Assembly (NCBI GenBank): GCA_030433355.1
Contig: JAUIMG010000008.1
Coordinates: 1 to 64,000 of the forward strand
Source: Bacteroidia bacterium
GTDB lineage: Bacteria; Bacteroidota; Bacteroidia; Flavobacteriales_E; Vicingaceae
Direction of reading: 5' to 3'
Length of the DNA stretch: 64,000 nt
Shown here: one piece after another, positions 22,327 to 32,200 of the stretch
How positions within the stretch are numbered: position 1 is the first letter of the stretch
Layout of the letters: each line of letters opens with the position of its first letter
Notes under the pieces: generated by a model
Seen by the model: only the letters and a program-made list of their open reading frames with translations
What the model was told of the DNA's origin: nothing
The model's database searches: none
Translations under genes and position numbers: made by a program

Positions 22327-23585
22327 GAATTTATTCTCCCTTTTCGCCAATCGTCTACGGCGCGATACCAATTGTTTTTAAAATCTGAGTCTCTTTCTAA
22401 AATGTAGAAGTTCTCACTCTCTTCTGCATCTATCTTATTAAATATAAATTTCACCGAAAGAATATTATTCTCCTCCCCATAAATCCATATTTCACTGTTT
22501 AATGTCTTGTATACGGTGTTTGGCTTACCATAAACCACATAAATAATCCCTCGGTCGCTTTTCCAACCTTCTCTAAAGGTAGAAAAATGTTGATTGGCTA
22601 ATTCTACTCTAGAGTAAAACTCTTTAATCATCACCTTTACTTTTGCAGGATCTTTGCCAAGTTTCAACCAAAAATCATCAATCTCTTTCTTGGGATTAAC
22701 GGCTTCCTTTACTTTCTTATATTCTGAAGTAGTACTTACATAGCGAATTGGGTCTACCATTTGCTCTATTTTGTTAACATAGGGAAAACCTTCATAGTAG
22801 TTGTAAAAATAGAGCCTTCTTAAGCTAGAGTCTAAGGGAATCAATCGGTTTATATTTTTGTAGTTGGCTATAGTGATAGAATCTTCAATTTGAACTACCA
22901 TACTTTCCTCAAAATTGATATTTGGTGGAGGGGAATTGGTTATAAATGGAGGAGGAGCCATTTTAAAACTGTAATTTAAGGTATCAAACCTAAATTTGGT
23001 CTCTTTGATCAAAGGACTTTTAAGAATTGTGATGTCTTTGTGAGATCCAATTAATTCTTGGTACTGAATTTTATTATCCTGCTTAACTAAATAATAAGAA
23101 GCATTCCCATTGGGGCTTTTGTCTATTCTGTAATTATAAGCAACATTAAAATCTTTATATACATCCCTAAAAAGTAGTTGCATCTTGTAGTTTCTACCAT
23201 AAGGAAGAAAAATAGTAGCTGAAGCCTCTAAAAGAACGTTTTCCTCCTGGGTATCATAATCTATGAAAGCAAAAGTAGAACTATCAATAAGTACCCCTTT
23301 TTGCCTATCTTCATAAATGGTATAGCGCATCAACACCCTAGAGGTTAAGGTAGAATCGCTCTTCATTCTTCCATAAAGCAAATCAGAAGGCTTTATTTGA
23401 AAATACACTTTACTAGAGTCTTTTTGGTGATGATATATTTTAATCTTCGGACTAATTAGCTTTTGACTTTCATCATAAAGAAAGGTGTAATCGTTTGAAC
23501 TAGTTGTAGCAGAAGAGTAACAACCTCCAAGGAAAAGCAGCATAATAATGGAGAAAAGAAGATATGTAGGTTTAACTCTCTTCAT
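22323..23585 (-). CDS. GWxTD domain lipoprotein
   Basis: 420 residues from the ATG at 23585; a TTG nine bases upstream is possible. The signal peptide has a lipobox L-G-G-C. The C-terminal GWxTD domain reads E-G-W-K-S-D-R-G-I-I-Y (Ser in place of the usual Thr), then Y-G-K-P-N and an E-I-W-I-Y-G strand. The family is confined largely to Bacteroidota and neighbours, is envelope-located and has no proven activity. It overlaps rmuC by 14 bases and rlmB by 4. Confidence 0.9.
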   Translation of the reverse strand: MKRVKPTYLLFSIIMLLFLGGCYSSATTSSNDYTFLYDESQKLISPKIKIYHHQKDSSKVYFQIKPSDLLYGRMKSDSTLTSRVLMRYTIYEDRQKGVLIDSSTFAFIDYDTQEENVLLEASATIFLPYGRNYKMQLLFRDVYKDFNVAYNYRIDKSPNGNASYYLVKQDNKIQYQELIGSHKDITILKSPLIKETKFRFDTLNYSFKMAPPPFITNSPPPNINFEESMVVQIEDSITIANYKNINRLIPLDSSLRRLYFYNYYEGFPYVNKIEQMVDPIRYVSTTSEYKKVKEAVNPKKEIDDFWLKLGKDPAKVKVMIKEFYSRVELANQHFSTFREGWKSDRGIIYVVYGKPNTVYKTLNSEIWIYGEENNILSVKFIFNKIDAEESENFYILERDSDFKNNWYRAVDDWRKGRINS

Positions 23586-24909
23586 CAAAATCAATTAATT
23601 CCTTTGGTAATTCTTTGGTGGTTTTTGCACCTAATTCCTTAATCTGTTGGGTTTGCCTGATTAAATTTCCTTTGCCATCTTTAAGCTTGTTAAAAGCATC
23701 GTCATAAGCTCCTTGCGCTTGAGAAATACCTTTTTCAATTTTTTGTAAATCTCCAACAAAATTGGTGAACTTGTCATACAATTTACCTGCTCTATCGGCA
23801 ATTTCAATGGCATTTTTGGTTTGCTTTTCATGCTTCCAAACAGAAGCTATAGTTCTTAAGGTTGCTAGCAGCGTAGTAGGACTTACGATAACTACTTTTT
23901 TGTCCCAAGCAAAATTGTATAAATCTGGGTCTCCTTGAATTGCAAGGCTAAATGAAGATTCTATAGGAATGAATAAGAGAACAAAATCTGGGGAGTTAAC
24001 ACCTATTCCTGTTTGGTAGTTTTTTGCACTAAGCTGACTAACATGCGTTTTTACACTAAGAATGTGTTCTTTAAGAAAGCCGACTTTTTCTTCTTCAACT
24101 TCACTGCTTACAAAGCGCTCATAGGCAACTAAAGATACCTTTGCATCTACTATAATATGCTTTTCATCTGGGAGTTTAATCACTACATCTGGTTGTATTC
24201 TTTTTTGGTCAATATTGGTATCGCTATATTGCGTTTCATATTCTTGACCCTTGATCAGTCCAGAACTCTCTAAAATTCTTTCTAGAATCATTTCTCCCCA
24301 ATTTCCTTGTTTTTTACTCTCTCCTTTTAAGGCATTGGTTAAATTCTTTGCTTGTAAATTCAGTTCATTATTCAGCTTGGTAAGGTTTTTCAATTCGTGC
24401 TTCAGCGACATTCTTTCGTCTCTGTTTTCTTTGTACCTATCTTCCACCTTTTTTTCAAACTCAACTAGCTTTTCTTTTAGAGGTTCTAATACAGTATCTA
24501 GCTCCTTCTTATGGCTTTTAGAAAACTCTTCGCTATTAGATTTTAAAATCTTGTTTGCTATTAGACTAAAGTCTTTGGTGAATTTTTCTTGCAAATTTTC
24601 TAACTCCTCTTTCTGCTCTTTTAGTCGTTCTGCTAAATTTTTAAACTCACTTTCTTTGCTAGCTAATTTTCTTTCCAACTCAGTGTTTTGCGACTGAAGT
24701 ACATCTTCTTTTACTTCTTGTTCTTTAAACTTTTCTATAGAAGTATTGATTCTCTCATGGAGAAGTTTTAACTCCGTTTTAAGCGCAATATTTTCCTCTC
24801 CTAAGCCCTCAGAATCAGAAGAACCTTTGGCGTTTTTAAATCTAAAAAACCCCAATAAATAACCAATTCCTATTCCAATTACTAAAAAAACGACTAAGCT
24901 TATATCCAT
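23572..24909 (-). CDS. rmuC: RmuC-family DNA recombination protein
   Basis: 445 residues. One N-terminal membrane anchor (about 3-20) precedes a long coiled coil (about 35-190). The nuclease-like domain follows: G-x-W-G-E-M-I-L-E near 203, Q-P-D-V-V-I-K-L-P, then I-I-V-D-A-K-V, the acidic/lysine pattern of a PD-(D/E)xK fold, and a conserved D-F-V-L-L-F-I-P-I-E-S block. RmuC limits certain DNA rearrangements in E. coli; its role is otherwise poorly defined. First gene of the minus-strand operon running to the rhodanese gene. Confidence 0.93.
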   Translation of the reverse strand: MDISLVVFLVIGIGIGYLLGFFRFKNAKGSSDSEGLGEENIALKTELKLLHERINTSIEKFKEQEVKEDVLQSQNTELERKLASKESEFKNLAERLKEQKEELENLQEKFTKDFSLIANKILKSNSEEFSKSHKKELDTVLEPLKEKLVEFEKKVEDRYKENRDERMSLKHELKNLTKLNNELNLQAKNLTNALKGESKKQGNWGEMILERILESSGLIKGQEYETQYSDTNIDQKRIQPDVVIKLPDEKHIIVDAKVSLVAYERFVSSEVEEEKVGFLKEHILSVKTHVSQLSAKNYQTGIGVNSPDFVLLFIPIESSFSLAIQGDPDLYNFAWDKKVVIVSPTTLLATLRTIASVWKHEKQTKNAIEIADRAGKLYDKFTNFVGDLQKIEKGISQAQGAYDDAFNKLKDGKGNLIRQTQQIKELGAKTTKELPKELIDFDEES

Positions 24910-24958
24910 GAAAAATTAATTAAAGTGCTAAGTTATTAAATAGCCATGCAAAGTTGGC

Positions 24959-26689
24959 TTAAAAGATGTTTATAAAACCGAAATGAATTTTTGCAGCTCT
25001 AAAATCTAAAGGATTATTTTGTTGCTGTCCAATAGCATAATTAAAGCTAAAGATGCCCGCTTTGGTCTCAAAGCTTATCCCTGCGCCTATACCAATTGGG
25101 GTGTCTTTAGAATAGGTCCCAACAAATTCACTTTCATAATAGGCAAGGTCGGTAAAAAGAGAGAAAAATGAATTTCGATCTAGCAGAAAACGATACTCTG
25201 CAGTATTTACAGAATAGAGAGAAGCGCTGATCGATTCTTCATCAAAACCTCTTAGAATTTTCAATCCACCAATCCGCAACAATTCATTTTGATAGATATT
25301 TTCAGAATAGATAGTAGCAGATTGTGTTCTCAATAAAATAGTAGACCGTTTACCCACTTTTATAAACCAAGAAAAATCTAATAATGCAGAGTATTGAATG
25401 GTGTTCAGTTCAATTCCATCATAAATGTTGGGGTTTTCTTCTTCTAAGGCTGCAATTTTTTCTAAACGTTTGGTTCCAACCGCAAAATTCGTGGCTAGCC
25501 CAACTCCTTTCGTTGGATTAAGCAAATAGTCATAGCGCTTTACTCTGTAGCCAACCCCAAATTGATTGATACTTACATCACCCAAGTTGGGAAGCGACTG
25601 AGGATTGTTTAAGAAACTGTTTTTGGAGAGTAACCTAGAGCTCTTATTTTCTATAAACACATCAATATACTCAGCAGCTCCAATAGAATAATTTACTCCC
25701 AATCTATTGCTGAGGTCTATAAAGGTGGTGTCTCTTCTAAATAGTTTGAAATGGTACCCCAAGCCAAAATCTGTATTGAAAATAAAAGGATACTCTAAAT
25801 CTAAATTAAGGTCTTGTGAGTTTCCTTTTAGCTTCCGCCAATTAAAGCCAATCTTTTCTCCTTTATTGAAAGAATTGATTAAGTTTAAATCAATATCACC
25901 AGTAAATTCTATTTTACCTGTCTCTTCTTCGGTAAGTAGTCCTAAAATACCATCAAACCTGCTTGCTCTTTTCTTTTCTGGATAAACAAGAATTTTTACT
26001 CCTTCCTCAAAAAATTGTATTTCATGAGGCTTCTTTTCAATGAGAAACGGAATTTCTCTAAATCTTTTTGAAATTTGACTGATGCTATTTTCATTGTAGG
26101 CTTGCCCTTCTTTAATATTTAAATAGTTCAGTAGATACCTTTGGCTTACTTTAATGTTTCCTTTTACCAAAAAGCTATCTACCTTATAATAGCTGTTTTT
26201 AGCAAGTTTTAAGGAGGCATTTATCTCATTATTAGAGTTTATACTAACACTATCTAGTTGCACACTAGCAAAGGGGTATCCTCTGTTTTCGTAGTAATTA
26301 ATTATTCTCTTGAATAAATTGTTTAGTTGCTTGCCATTAAATGGTTTGTTTAAGAATAATCTACCGCTGAGGTCAATATTTCCTTGATCTTCAACAGGTA
26401 AATTACCTGGATGAAGATTCACCCATTTAAAAACTTTTCCTCTTTCGAAATAGAAATGGTAGTTAGTAGAGTCATTTTTTGAACTATCTAAGGAGGCTCC
26501 TAAATAAGAAAGGGCATGCAATTGGCCGATAATAGATCTTGCTACTTTATTTGCTTCCAAGCTATCTTTTACAAACTTTGGAATGCTTAGATCTAAACCT
26601 TCAAGGCCATAAGTAGTTAAAACCCTTTTTTGACTGTAGGAGTAGAAACTAAAAGAAAATAGCAAGAAAACACCTAAAAGGTACTTCAT
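24959..26689 (-). CDS. BamA/TamA-like outer-membrane protein (POTRA plus barrel)
   Basis: 576 residues from the ATG at 26689; the frame runs up to a TTG at 26731, but the ATG precedes a clean signal peptide ending in F-Y-S-Y-S-Q. The N-terminal part has POTRA-like units, e.g. Y-Y-E-N-R-G-Y-P-F-A-S-V-Q-L and V-K-G-N-I-K-V-S-Q-R-Y-L-L-N-Y-L-N-I-K-E-G. The C-terminal half is a bacterial-surface-antigen barrel with the motif L-R-I-G-G-L-K-I-L-R-G-F-D-E-E-S, the equivalent of the VRGF/Y loop. It is shorter than BamA, so it is a secondary Omp85 relative. It starts 26 bases after ung. Confidence 0.85.
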   Translation of the reverse strand: MKYLLGVFLLFSFSFYSYSQKRVLTTYGLEGLDLSIPKFVKDSLEANKVARSIIGQLHALSYLGASLDSSKNDSTNYHFYFERGKVFKWVNLHPGNLPVEDQGNIDLSGRLFLNKPFNGKQLNNLFKRIINYYENRGYPFASVQLDSVSINSNNEINASLKLAKNSYYKVDSFLVKGNIKVSQRYLLNYLNIKEGQAYNENSISQISKRFREIPFLIEKKPHEIQFFEEGVKILVYPEKKRASRFDGILGLLTEEETGKIEFTGDIDLNLINSFNKGEKIGFNWRKLKGNSQDLNLDLEYPFIFNTDFGLGYHFKLFRRDTTFIDLSNRLGVNYSIGAAEYIDVFIENKSSRLLSKNSFLNNPQSLPNLGDVSINQFGVGYRVKRYDYLLNPTKGVGLATNFAVGTKRLEKIAALEEENPNIYDGIELNTIQYSALLDFSWFIKVGKRSTILLRTQSATIYSENIYQNELLRIGGLKILRGFDEESISASLYSVNTAEYRFLLDRNSFFSLFTDLAYYESEFVGTYSKDTPIGIGAGISFETKAGIFSFNYAIGQQQNNPLDFRAAKIHFGFINIF

Positions 26690-26715
26690 AGCATTAAAAC
26701 CAATAAATCTCTTTT

Positions 26716-27396
26716 TTATTTTACACTCCAATCTATTGGTTCTTTATTAATTTTTCGCAGTATTTCATTAGTCTCCGCAAAATGATTATTCCCTAAAAAT
26801 CCTCGGTAGGCAGAAAGGGGGGAAGGATGCACACTTTCTAAAACATAATGTTTATTTGTATCTATTAGTTTTTTTTTAGATTGCGCCTTAGCACCCCATA
26901 GCAAGAATACAAGCTTTTGGCATTCTTTGTTGATAATTTCAATAACACTATCTGTAAAAGTCTCCCATTGTAAGTATTGATGAGACAAAGGTTTGCCTTC
27001 TTTTACTGTTAAAAGATTATTCAATAAAAATACTCCCTGCTTAGCCCAATTGCTTAAATCTCCATGATCAGCATATTTGTAGTTTAAGCTTCTTTCTAGT
27101 TCTTTGAAAATATTTTTTAAAGAAGGGGGTATTTTACATCCTTTTTGCACAGAAAAGGCTAATCCATGAGCTTGATTAGGAGCATGATAGGGGTCCTGCC
27201 CGATGATTACTACTTTTATTTGCTCTAAGTCAACAAGTTCGAAGGTTCGAAAAATATTTTCCTTTTTAGGATAGATGGTTTCACTACGATATTCTTTTTC
27301 TAAAGCAGTTACCAATTCTTTAAAGTAATCTTTATTTATTTCGGTTTCTAGAGCCTTCTGCCAACTATCGGATAGTGTTTTGCTTATATCTATCAT
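26716..27396 (-). CDS. ung: Uracil-DNA glycosylase, family 1
   Basis: 226 residues from the ATG at 27396 (a TTG at 27411 is the alternative). It removes uracil from DNA. Family 1 motifs are present: the catalytic water-activating loop G-Q-D-P-Y-H with its Asp, G-L-A-F-S-V, L-L-N-N-L-L-T-V, and the leucine-intercalation loop H-P-S-P-L-S-A-Y-R-G-F. All expected residues are intact and the length is normal. Confidence 0.97.
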   Translation of the reverse strand: MIDISKTLSDSWQKALETEINKDYFKELVTALEKEYRSETIYPKKENIFRTFELVDLEQIKVVIIGQDPYHAPNQAHGLAFSVQKGCKIPPSLKNIFKELERSLNYKYADHGDLSNWAKQGVFLLNNLLTVKEGKPLSHQYLQWETFTDSVIEIINKECQKLVFLLWGAKAQSKKKLIDTNKHYVLESVHPSPLSAYRGFLGNNHFAETNEILRKINKEPIDWSVK

Positions 27397-27462
27397 ACTG
27401 TTTTTCACCAATGTATTGTTAACAAAATTGGATTTTTATACTAAACTAGCTATACATTTAGT

Positions 27463-27470
27463 TATTTTTG
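27463..27470 (+). promoter_or_regulatory. Candidate -7 element for the small lipoprotein gene
   Basis: TATTTTTG matches TAnnTTTG and ends 20 bases before the ATG at 27491. There is no TTG at a suitable -33 distance, so this is only a half match. Confidence 0.4.
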
Positions 27471-27490
27471 TAACGAATAAAAATTAATTC

Positions 27491-27616
27491 ATGAAAAAGT
27501 TAACTCTTACTTTGGTCGCTCTATTTGCTATTGCATTGCTTTTCTCTTGTAAATCTCATCATAGATGTGCGGCTTACAGCCAAGCTAATCCAGCTGCTGT
27601 TCAAAACCCTTCTTAG
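27491..27616 (+). CDS. Tiny lipoprotein
   Basis: 41 codons, ATG to TAG. The first 19 residues are a lipoprotein signal with lipobox L-F-S-C (Cys20). The mature peptide is about 22 residues, beginning C-K-S-H-H-R-C-A-A-Y. Peptides of this pattern (lipobox, then basic residues, C-P/A-A-Y) recur in Bacteroidota next to small redox genes, as here, two bases ahead of the YtxJ-like gene. Function unknown. Confidence 0.75.
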   Translation: MKKLTLTLVALFAIALLFSCKSHHRCAAYSQANPAAVQNPS

Positions 27617-27618
27617 AA

Positions 27619-27951
27619 TTGAATTGGATTGCCCTCACTTCAGAGGATGATTTTCATAAAGCTTTAGAACAATCACAATCTGCTGTGGTAAGTATTTTTA
27701 AGCATTCTACTCGATGCTCAATAAGCGCCGTTGCAAAGAAAAGAATGGAGTTAAAATTCAATTCTTTGCCCGAAAACGCTAAAGTGTATTACTTGGATCT
27801 TTTGAATTATCGCTCCTTAAGCGACCTTATTGCTGAGGTCTTAAATGTAGAACATCAATCTCCGCAACTTATAGTTATTAAAGATAAAGAAGTGCTTAGC
27901 ACTAGCTCACATTTAGGAGTTAGCGTTGGCCAAATTCTTAAACATAGCTAA
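27619..27951 (+). CDS. ytxJ: YtxJ-like thioredoxin-fold protein (bacillithiol-system family)
   Basis: 110 residues, TTG start two bases after the lipoprotein stop. The thioredoxin-like fold shows F-K-H-S-T-R-C-S-I-S at the active-site position, with one cysteine (monothiol), and the later H-Q-S-P-Q segment with the cis-proline. Family members are proposed to be monothiol bacilliredoxins. Whether this organism makes bacillithiol cannot be told from the window. The gene is convergent with the OsmC gene and overlaps it by 14 bases. Confidence 0.85.
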   Translation: MNWIALTSEDDFHKALEQSQSAVVSIFKHSTRCSISAVAKKRMELKFNSLPENAKVYYLDLLNYRSLSDLIAEVLNVEHQSPQLIVIKDKEVLSTSSHLGVSVGQILKHS

Positions 27952-28342
27952 AAGTAACTCTCTGCTCCAAGTCTTTGCTTAAACTAAGAGCCACAGGACA
28001 TTCTCTTGCTTCTTTTTCTAAATATACTCTATCTTCTAAGGGAATATCTTTACTACAAACAATTTCTATTTCCACTCTGCCAACTTTTCTAGGGCTTGTT
28101 TGCATAATTTTCTTAATCTGAAACTGAAAAGGTGCTAGATTTATGTTTTTAGTATTAGCTCTAATTCCCATGATGGTAACCATGCAACTACCCAAGGCGG
28201 CTGCAAGTAAATCTGTTGGAGAAAAAGATTCTCCTTTACCATGATTATCTATAGGAGCATCTGTTATTAGTTGAGTATTTGAACTTTTGTGTGTTAGTTT
28301 CGTTCTTAAACTGCCTTGGTATTCTCCTGTAATAGACGTCAT
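27938..28342 (-). CDS. OsmC family protein
   Basis: 134 residues, complete OsmC/Ohr fold. The two family cysteines are in L-G-S-C-M-V-T (about 53) and A-R-E-C-P-V-A-L-S (about 114). The S-P-T-D-L-L-A-A-A-L-G-S-C signature favours the OsmC/YhfA branch over Ohr. These are thiol peroxidases acting on organic hydroperoxides; the physiological substrate here is not known. Confidence 0.92.
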   Translation of the reverse strand: MTSITGEYQGSLRTKLTHKSSNTQLITDAPIDNHGKGESFSPTDLLAAALGSCMVTIMGIRANTKNINLAPFQFQIKKIMQTSPRKVGRVEIEIVCSKDIPLEDRVYLEKEARECPVALSLSKDLEQRVTFSYV

Positions 28343-28381
28343 TTTTTTTGGAATTCTTAAATTTGTTGTAAAGGTAAAGCT

Positions 28382-29131
28382 TTGAGAAATTATATTTTTT
28401 TATTTATTCTCTTCTTTTTTATTTCGAACATCGTTTTCGGTCAGGAAACTATTTTCGAAGAAAAAACTACCATCTACAATAATGAAACCTCTGGTGGAAT
28501 AGGAATGCATACCAATGGTTTTATGGGAACTTTTAGATATGGTAAATATTTAACAGGCTTTACTAAATTGGTCTACGAAATAGAGGTAGCCAATATAAAG
28601 CACCCCAAAGAAATAAGAAGTATTAATCCTTTTGAAAACGATGTGAGGGGTTATGTTTTTGGCAAGCTGAATTATTTCTACCCGCTTAGACCAAGTATTG
28701 GTTTTCATAAAACATTTGTACCAAAGCAGAGTGTTAGAGGAGTGTCTATTGGTTATATTTTGCATGGTGGACTTTCACTAGGTATTGCTAAACCGGTATA
28801 TTTAAATGTCCAAGAAGATGAAAGAGGGACGAATAATAAAATTATAGTTAGTAGAAGATATGATCCCGAAGTACATCAACAAATAGATATTTATGGCAGG
28901 GCAAGTTTTTTAAATGGTTTTGATGAACTTAAATTATATCCGGGCTTTTTTGGAAAATTTGGTTTCCATTTTGATTATGCGCAAAGAAGAGAAACGGTAA
29001 GAGGTATTGAAGTTGGACTCACCACTGATATATTTTTAGAAGAAGTTCCGCTAATGGCTTTTACAGACAATTCCTTTTATTTCTTAAATATATATGTAGA
29101 AATACTTTTTGGTTCTAGAAAAGTAGAATAG
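28382..29131 (+). CDS. Exported outer-membrane-type protein, conserved in Bacteroidota
   Basis: 249 residues, TTG start (no ATG before the signal peptide). The signal peptide (1-20) ends in V-F-G-Q. The remainder alternates short amphipathic strands and turns, typical of a small beta-barrel, ending in F-L-N-I-Y-V-E-I-L-F-G. The motif G-G-I-G-M-H-T-N-G-F is near the start of the mature part. I recognise the type as a common Bacteroidota uncharacterised protein, not a named family. Divergent from the OsmC gene. Confidence 0.75.
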   Translation: MRNYIFLFILFFFISNIVFGQETIFEEKTTIYNNETSGGIGMHTNGFMGTFRYGKYLTGFTKLVYEIEVANIKHPKEIRSINPFENDVRGYVFGKLNYFYPLRPSIGFHKTFVPKQSVRGVSIGYILHGGLSLGIAKPVYLNVQEDERGTNNKIIVSRRYDPEVHQQIDIYGRASFLNGFDELKLYPGFFGKFGFHFDYAQRRETVRGIEVGLTTDIFLEEVPLMAFTDNSFYFLNIYVEILFGSRKVE

Positions 29132-29264
29132 AGAGGCAACATTTTATCCCTATTAGTTGTCTATATAAGTAGAATCTAGATTTTTATGTCTAGAAGTAGA
29201 GTAGATTAAATTTATTCGTAAATTGTCGCTCCGAACTGTAGTTTTAATTTAAATACGTAATTAT

Positions 29265-32200
29265 ATGAATGTCAAGAAGTTTACCCTTTTTGCAGCAGCA
29301 ACAATTATTGTTTCACTTGCGCTTTTTTCCTCATTAGATAAACCGGATTATAAATATTTTCCAAGAAATCAGTCACCTTTAGCAAATGCTGCAGGTGGTT
29401 TTATAGAGTATATTCGAACAGTTAAGGCAAATCAAATCACAGGAGATATTAATCCTTCTGATATTGCCAGAGCAAGACAGCAAGCCAATAAACTAACCTC
29501 CAATAAATCCCTTAATATCAATTGGTCTTTTAAAGGCCCAGATGATGTAGGAGGGAGAACAAGAGCAATTGTTGTCGATAGAAATAATACCAATCATATT
29601 TTGGCTTGTGGCGTAGCAGGTGGAGTTTGGGAGTCTTTTGATGCTGCAGCTACATGGCAGCCTTACGATCGTAATTTTACTTATGCATATGTTAGTACTA
29701 TTGTTCAAGATGCTGCAGGAGATTTCTACATAGGAACCGGTGGTCATTTTGAAGGAGGTAGTAATGGTGCTCAATTTCAAAACTCTAAGGGAAGAGGTTA
29801 CTTTTTTGTTGGTTCGGGTATTCATAAACTAACAGGAAATGAAACTTATGAAACTATAGTAGCTCCTGATTACTCTGTTTTTAATGCTAATGCAGGGGTA
29901 GATTGGGCAACCATTGGAGAAATTGTTGCTGATCCAACAGAAGCAGGTAAGCTTTATGTTGCAGCTAACCAAGGTTTTAAAGTTATCGATATCAATCAAA
30001 ATGATACAACGATTACTACTCCTATTAACTACGACCAAAAGTGTCAAGATATTTCTATAGCTTCTAATGGTAATATATTGGTTACCTTCAAAGAGGAAGA
30101 TCCTGGTGTTAATCAACCTGGAAGAGTTTATGCTAGTACAGATGATATGCAAACATGGGTAATGACTGAGTTTCCTTCTATTCCTGGACGTGTAGGTCCG
30201 GCAGGAAGAATAGAGGGTGCAATAGCACCTTCAGATCCTAACGTAATGTATTTGTCAATTACGCAAACCAATAGCTGCTTGTACGGTTTATATAGATCTC
30301 AAGATGCCGGAGTTAACTGGGAGCTAATTGAACCAGGAGGGTCTCAAGCAAATGATCCATTTGGTAATGCGATTCAGTGCCAGGGTTATTGGGATAACAT
30401 GTTGGCTGTATCTCCAAGTAATTCAGGTAAAATTTTTATTGGAGGAGTTACACTGCATACTTGGGAGCAGAGTAGTGTGGACCCTGCACCATCTAACGGT
30501 TCTATTAGACAAATTGATGTTACGATTAATAGGTATGCAACAAACGGATTCATAATTCCAAATTATGTACATGCGGATAAACACACCATGGTATTTGATC
30601 CAATCAATCCTGATATTGCTTATGTAGGCACAGATGGTGGAGTTGCAAAGTCTATCAATATAAATTCTCAGTCACCAACTTTTAATGAATCTAATTTTGG
30701 TTATGGAGTAACCGCTTTCTATGATATTGGAGTCAATGGAAATGATTTAATTATTGGTGGAGCTCAAGATAATGGCTCTCAATTGGTTGGCTTAGAGTAC
30801 AATAGTAATCAAAGTGGTTTACAGGTGCTAGGTGGAGATGGATTTGATGCAGAAATGTCTGTGATAGATCCTGCTATAGGTTTTGCATCTTTGTATTTCA
30901 ATGTTACCAGAAGAATTCAAGGAATAGGTAATACACTTGGAAATACAAATATTTCTACCGCTGATCCTATAGGAAATAACCCATTTTATGGCGGTATTTG
31001 TAATCCGATTAGTTGTGGAGGTCCTTTTTATACCTCTATTAAATTATGGGAAAGTTTTGATCATGCCGGCTCTACAGATTCCGTAGAATTTCAAGAAGAG
31101 TTAAGAACTCCACCTCCAATTCCTATGGGAACGGTTATTGAATTTGAAGGTAATAATAACAAATCCTTGCAAACGTATACTTTGCCTAATGATATCTTTC
31201 CATTTGATACGATTACGGGTGGAACATCGGACACTTTAACTAACCTTTCTAACCTTACAAATAATAGAATTATTATCAACTTCGATACTATCTTTATCGA
31301 TACCGCTAATTTGCAGTTATTGGTAGATAAGTATGATGGAACAAATGAAATTGTTGCCTTTACTTTTGCAAATGAGGTTAGTTTTAATGGAACATTTGGA
31401 AATCAAACAACTGATATCTTAGTATTTAGTGATGGGAATGTGGATATTAGTTACCCACAAATAACCTTCAGATATAGATACCAAGTGCAAGATCGAGTTC
31501 AAAGTATATTTGCGTCAGCGAATTGGGCGGGCCCTTCACCTTCTGGAGTTCCTAATACCAATCAGAGAAACATTCTTATTACTAGAGATTTGTTGAAAGT
31601 AACTCCAAATCCAAAGTGGTATAATATTGCAGGTGAAAATTCTACTCCTGACCGTATAACATCAACTGTTCTTACCATGGCTTTCTCAAGAGATGGTAAT
31701 TACCTATTTGCTGGAACATCATCAGGACAAGTTTACAGAATTTCAGATTTAGACTCATTAGATTCAGATGCAACACCTTCTGAAAGTAATACGACGATAT
31801 TCAATATTCAGCGTGGAGTTATGGCAGGAAAGTGTAAGCAAATAGGAAGTTTCGGTGGAAGAGCTGTAACAGGTATAGCTGTGGATCCTAATGATGCAAA
31901 TAACGTGTATGTAACTTTGGGTAATTATGGGAATTCTTCTTCTGTAGCTAGAACAAATTTCGCATTAACGGCCGGGGATCCTGTTTCAACCTTTACAATT
32001 GTTCAAGGTAACTTGCCTAGTGTTCCAGCTTATGCTGTTATGATTGATAAGAATGACAATGATAGAGTATTGATAGGAACTGATTTAGGTGTTTTTGCAA
32101 CAGACGAGGCATTTTCTGCAACTCCTGCTAATATTACATGGACAGAAGAGAATACAGGCTTAGGAAGAGTTCCAGTATTTGCAATTGAACAAATGGTTTT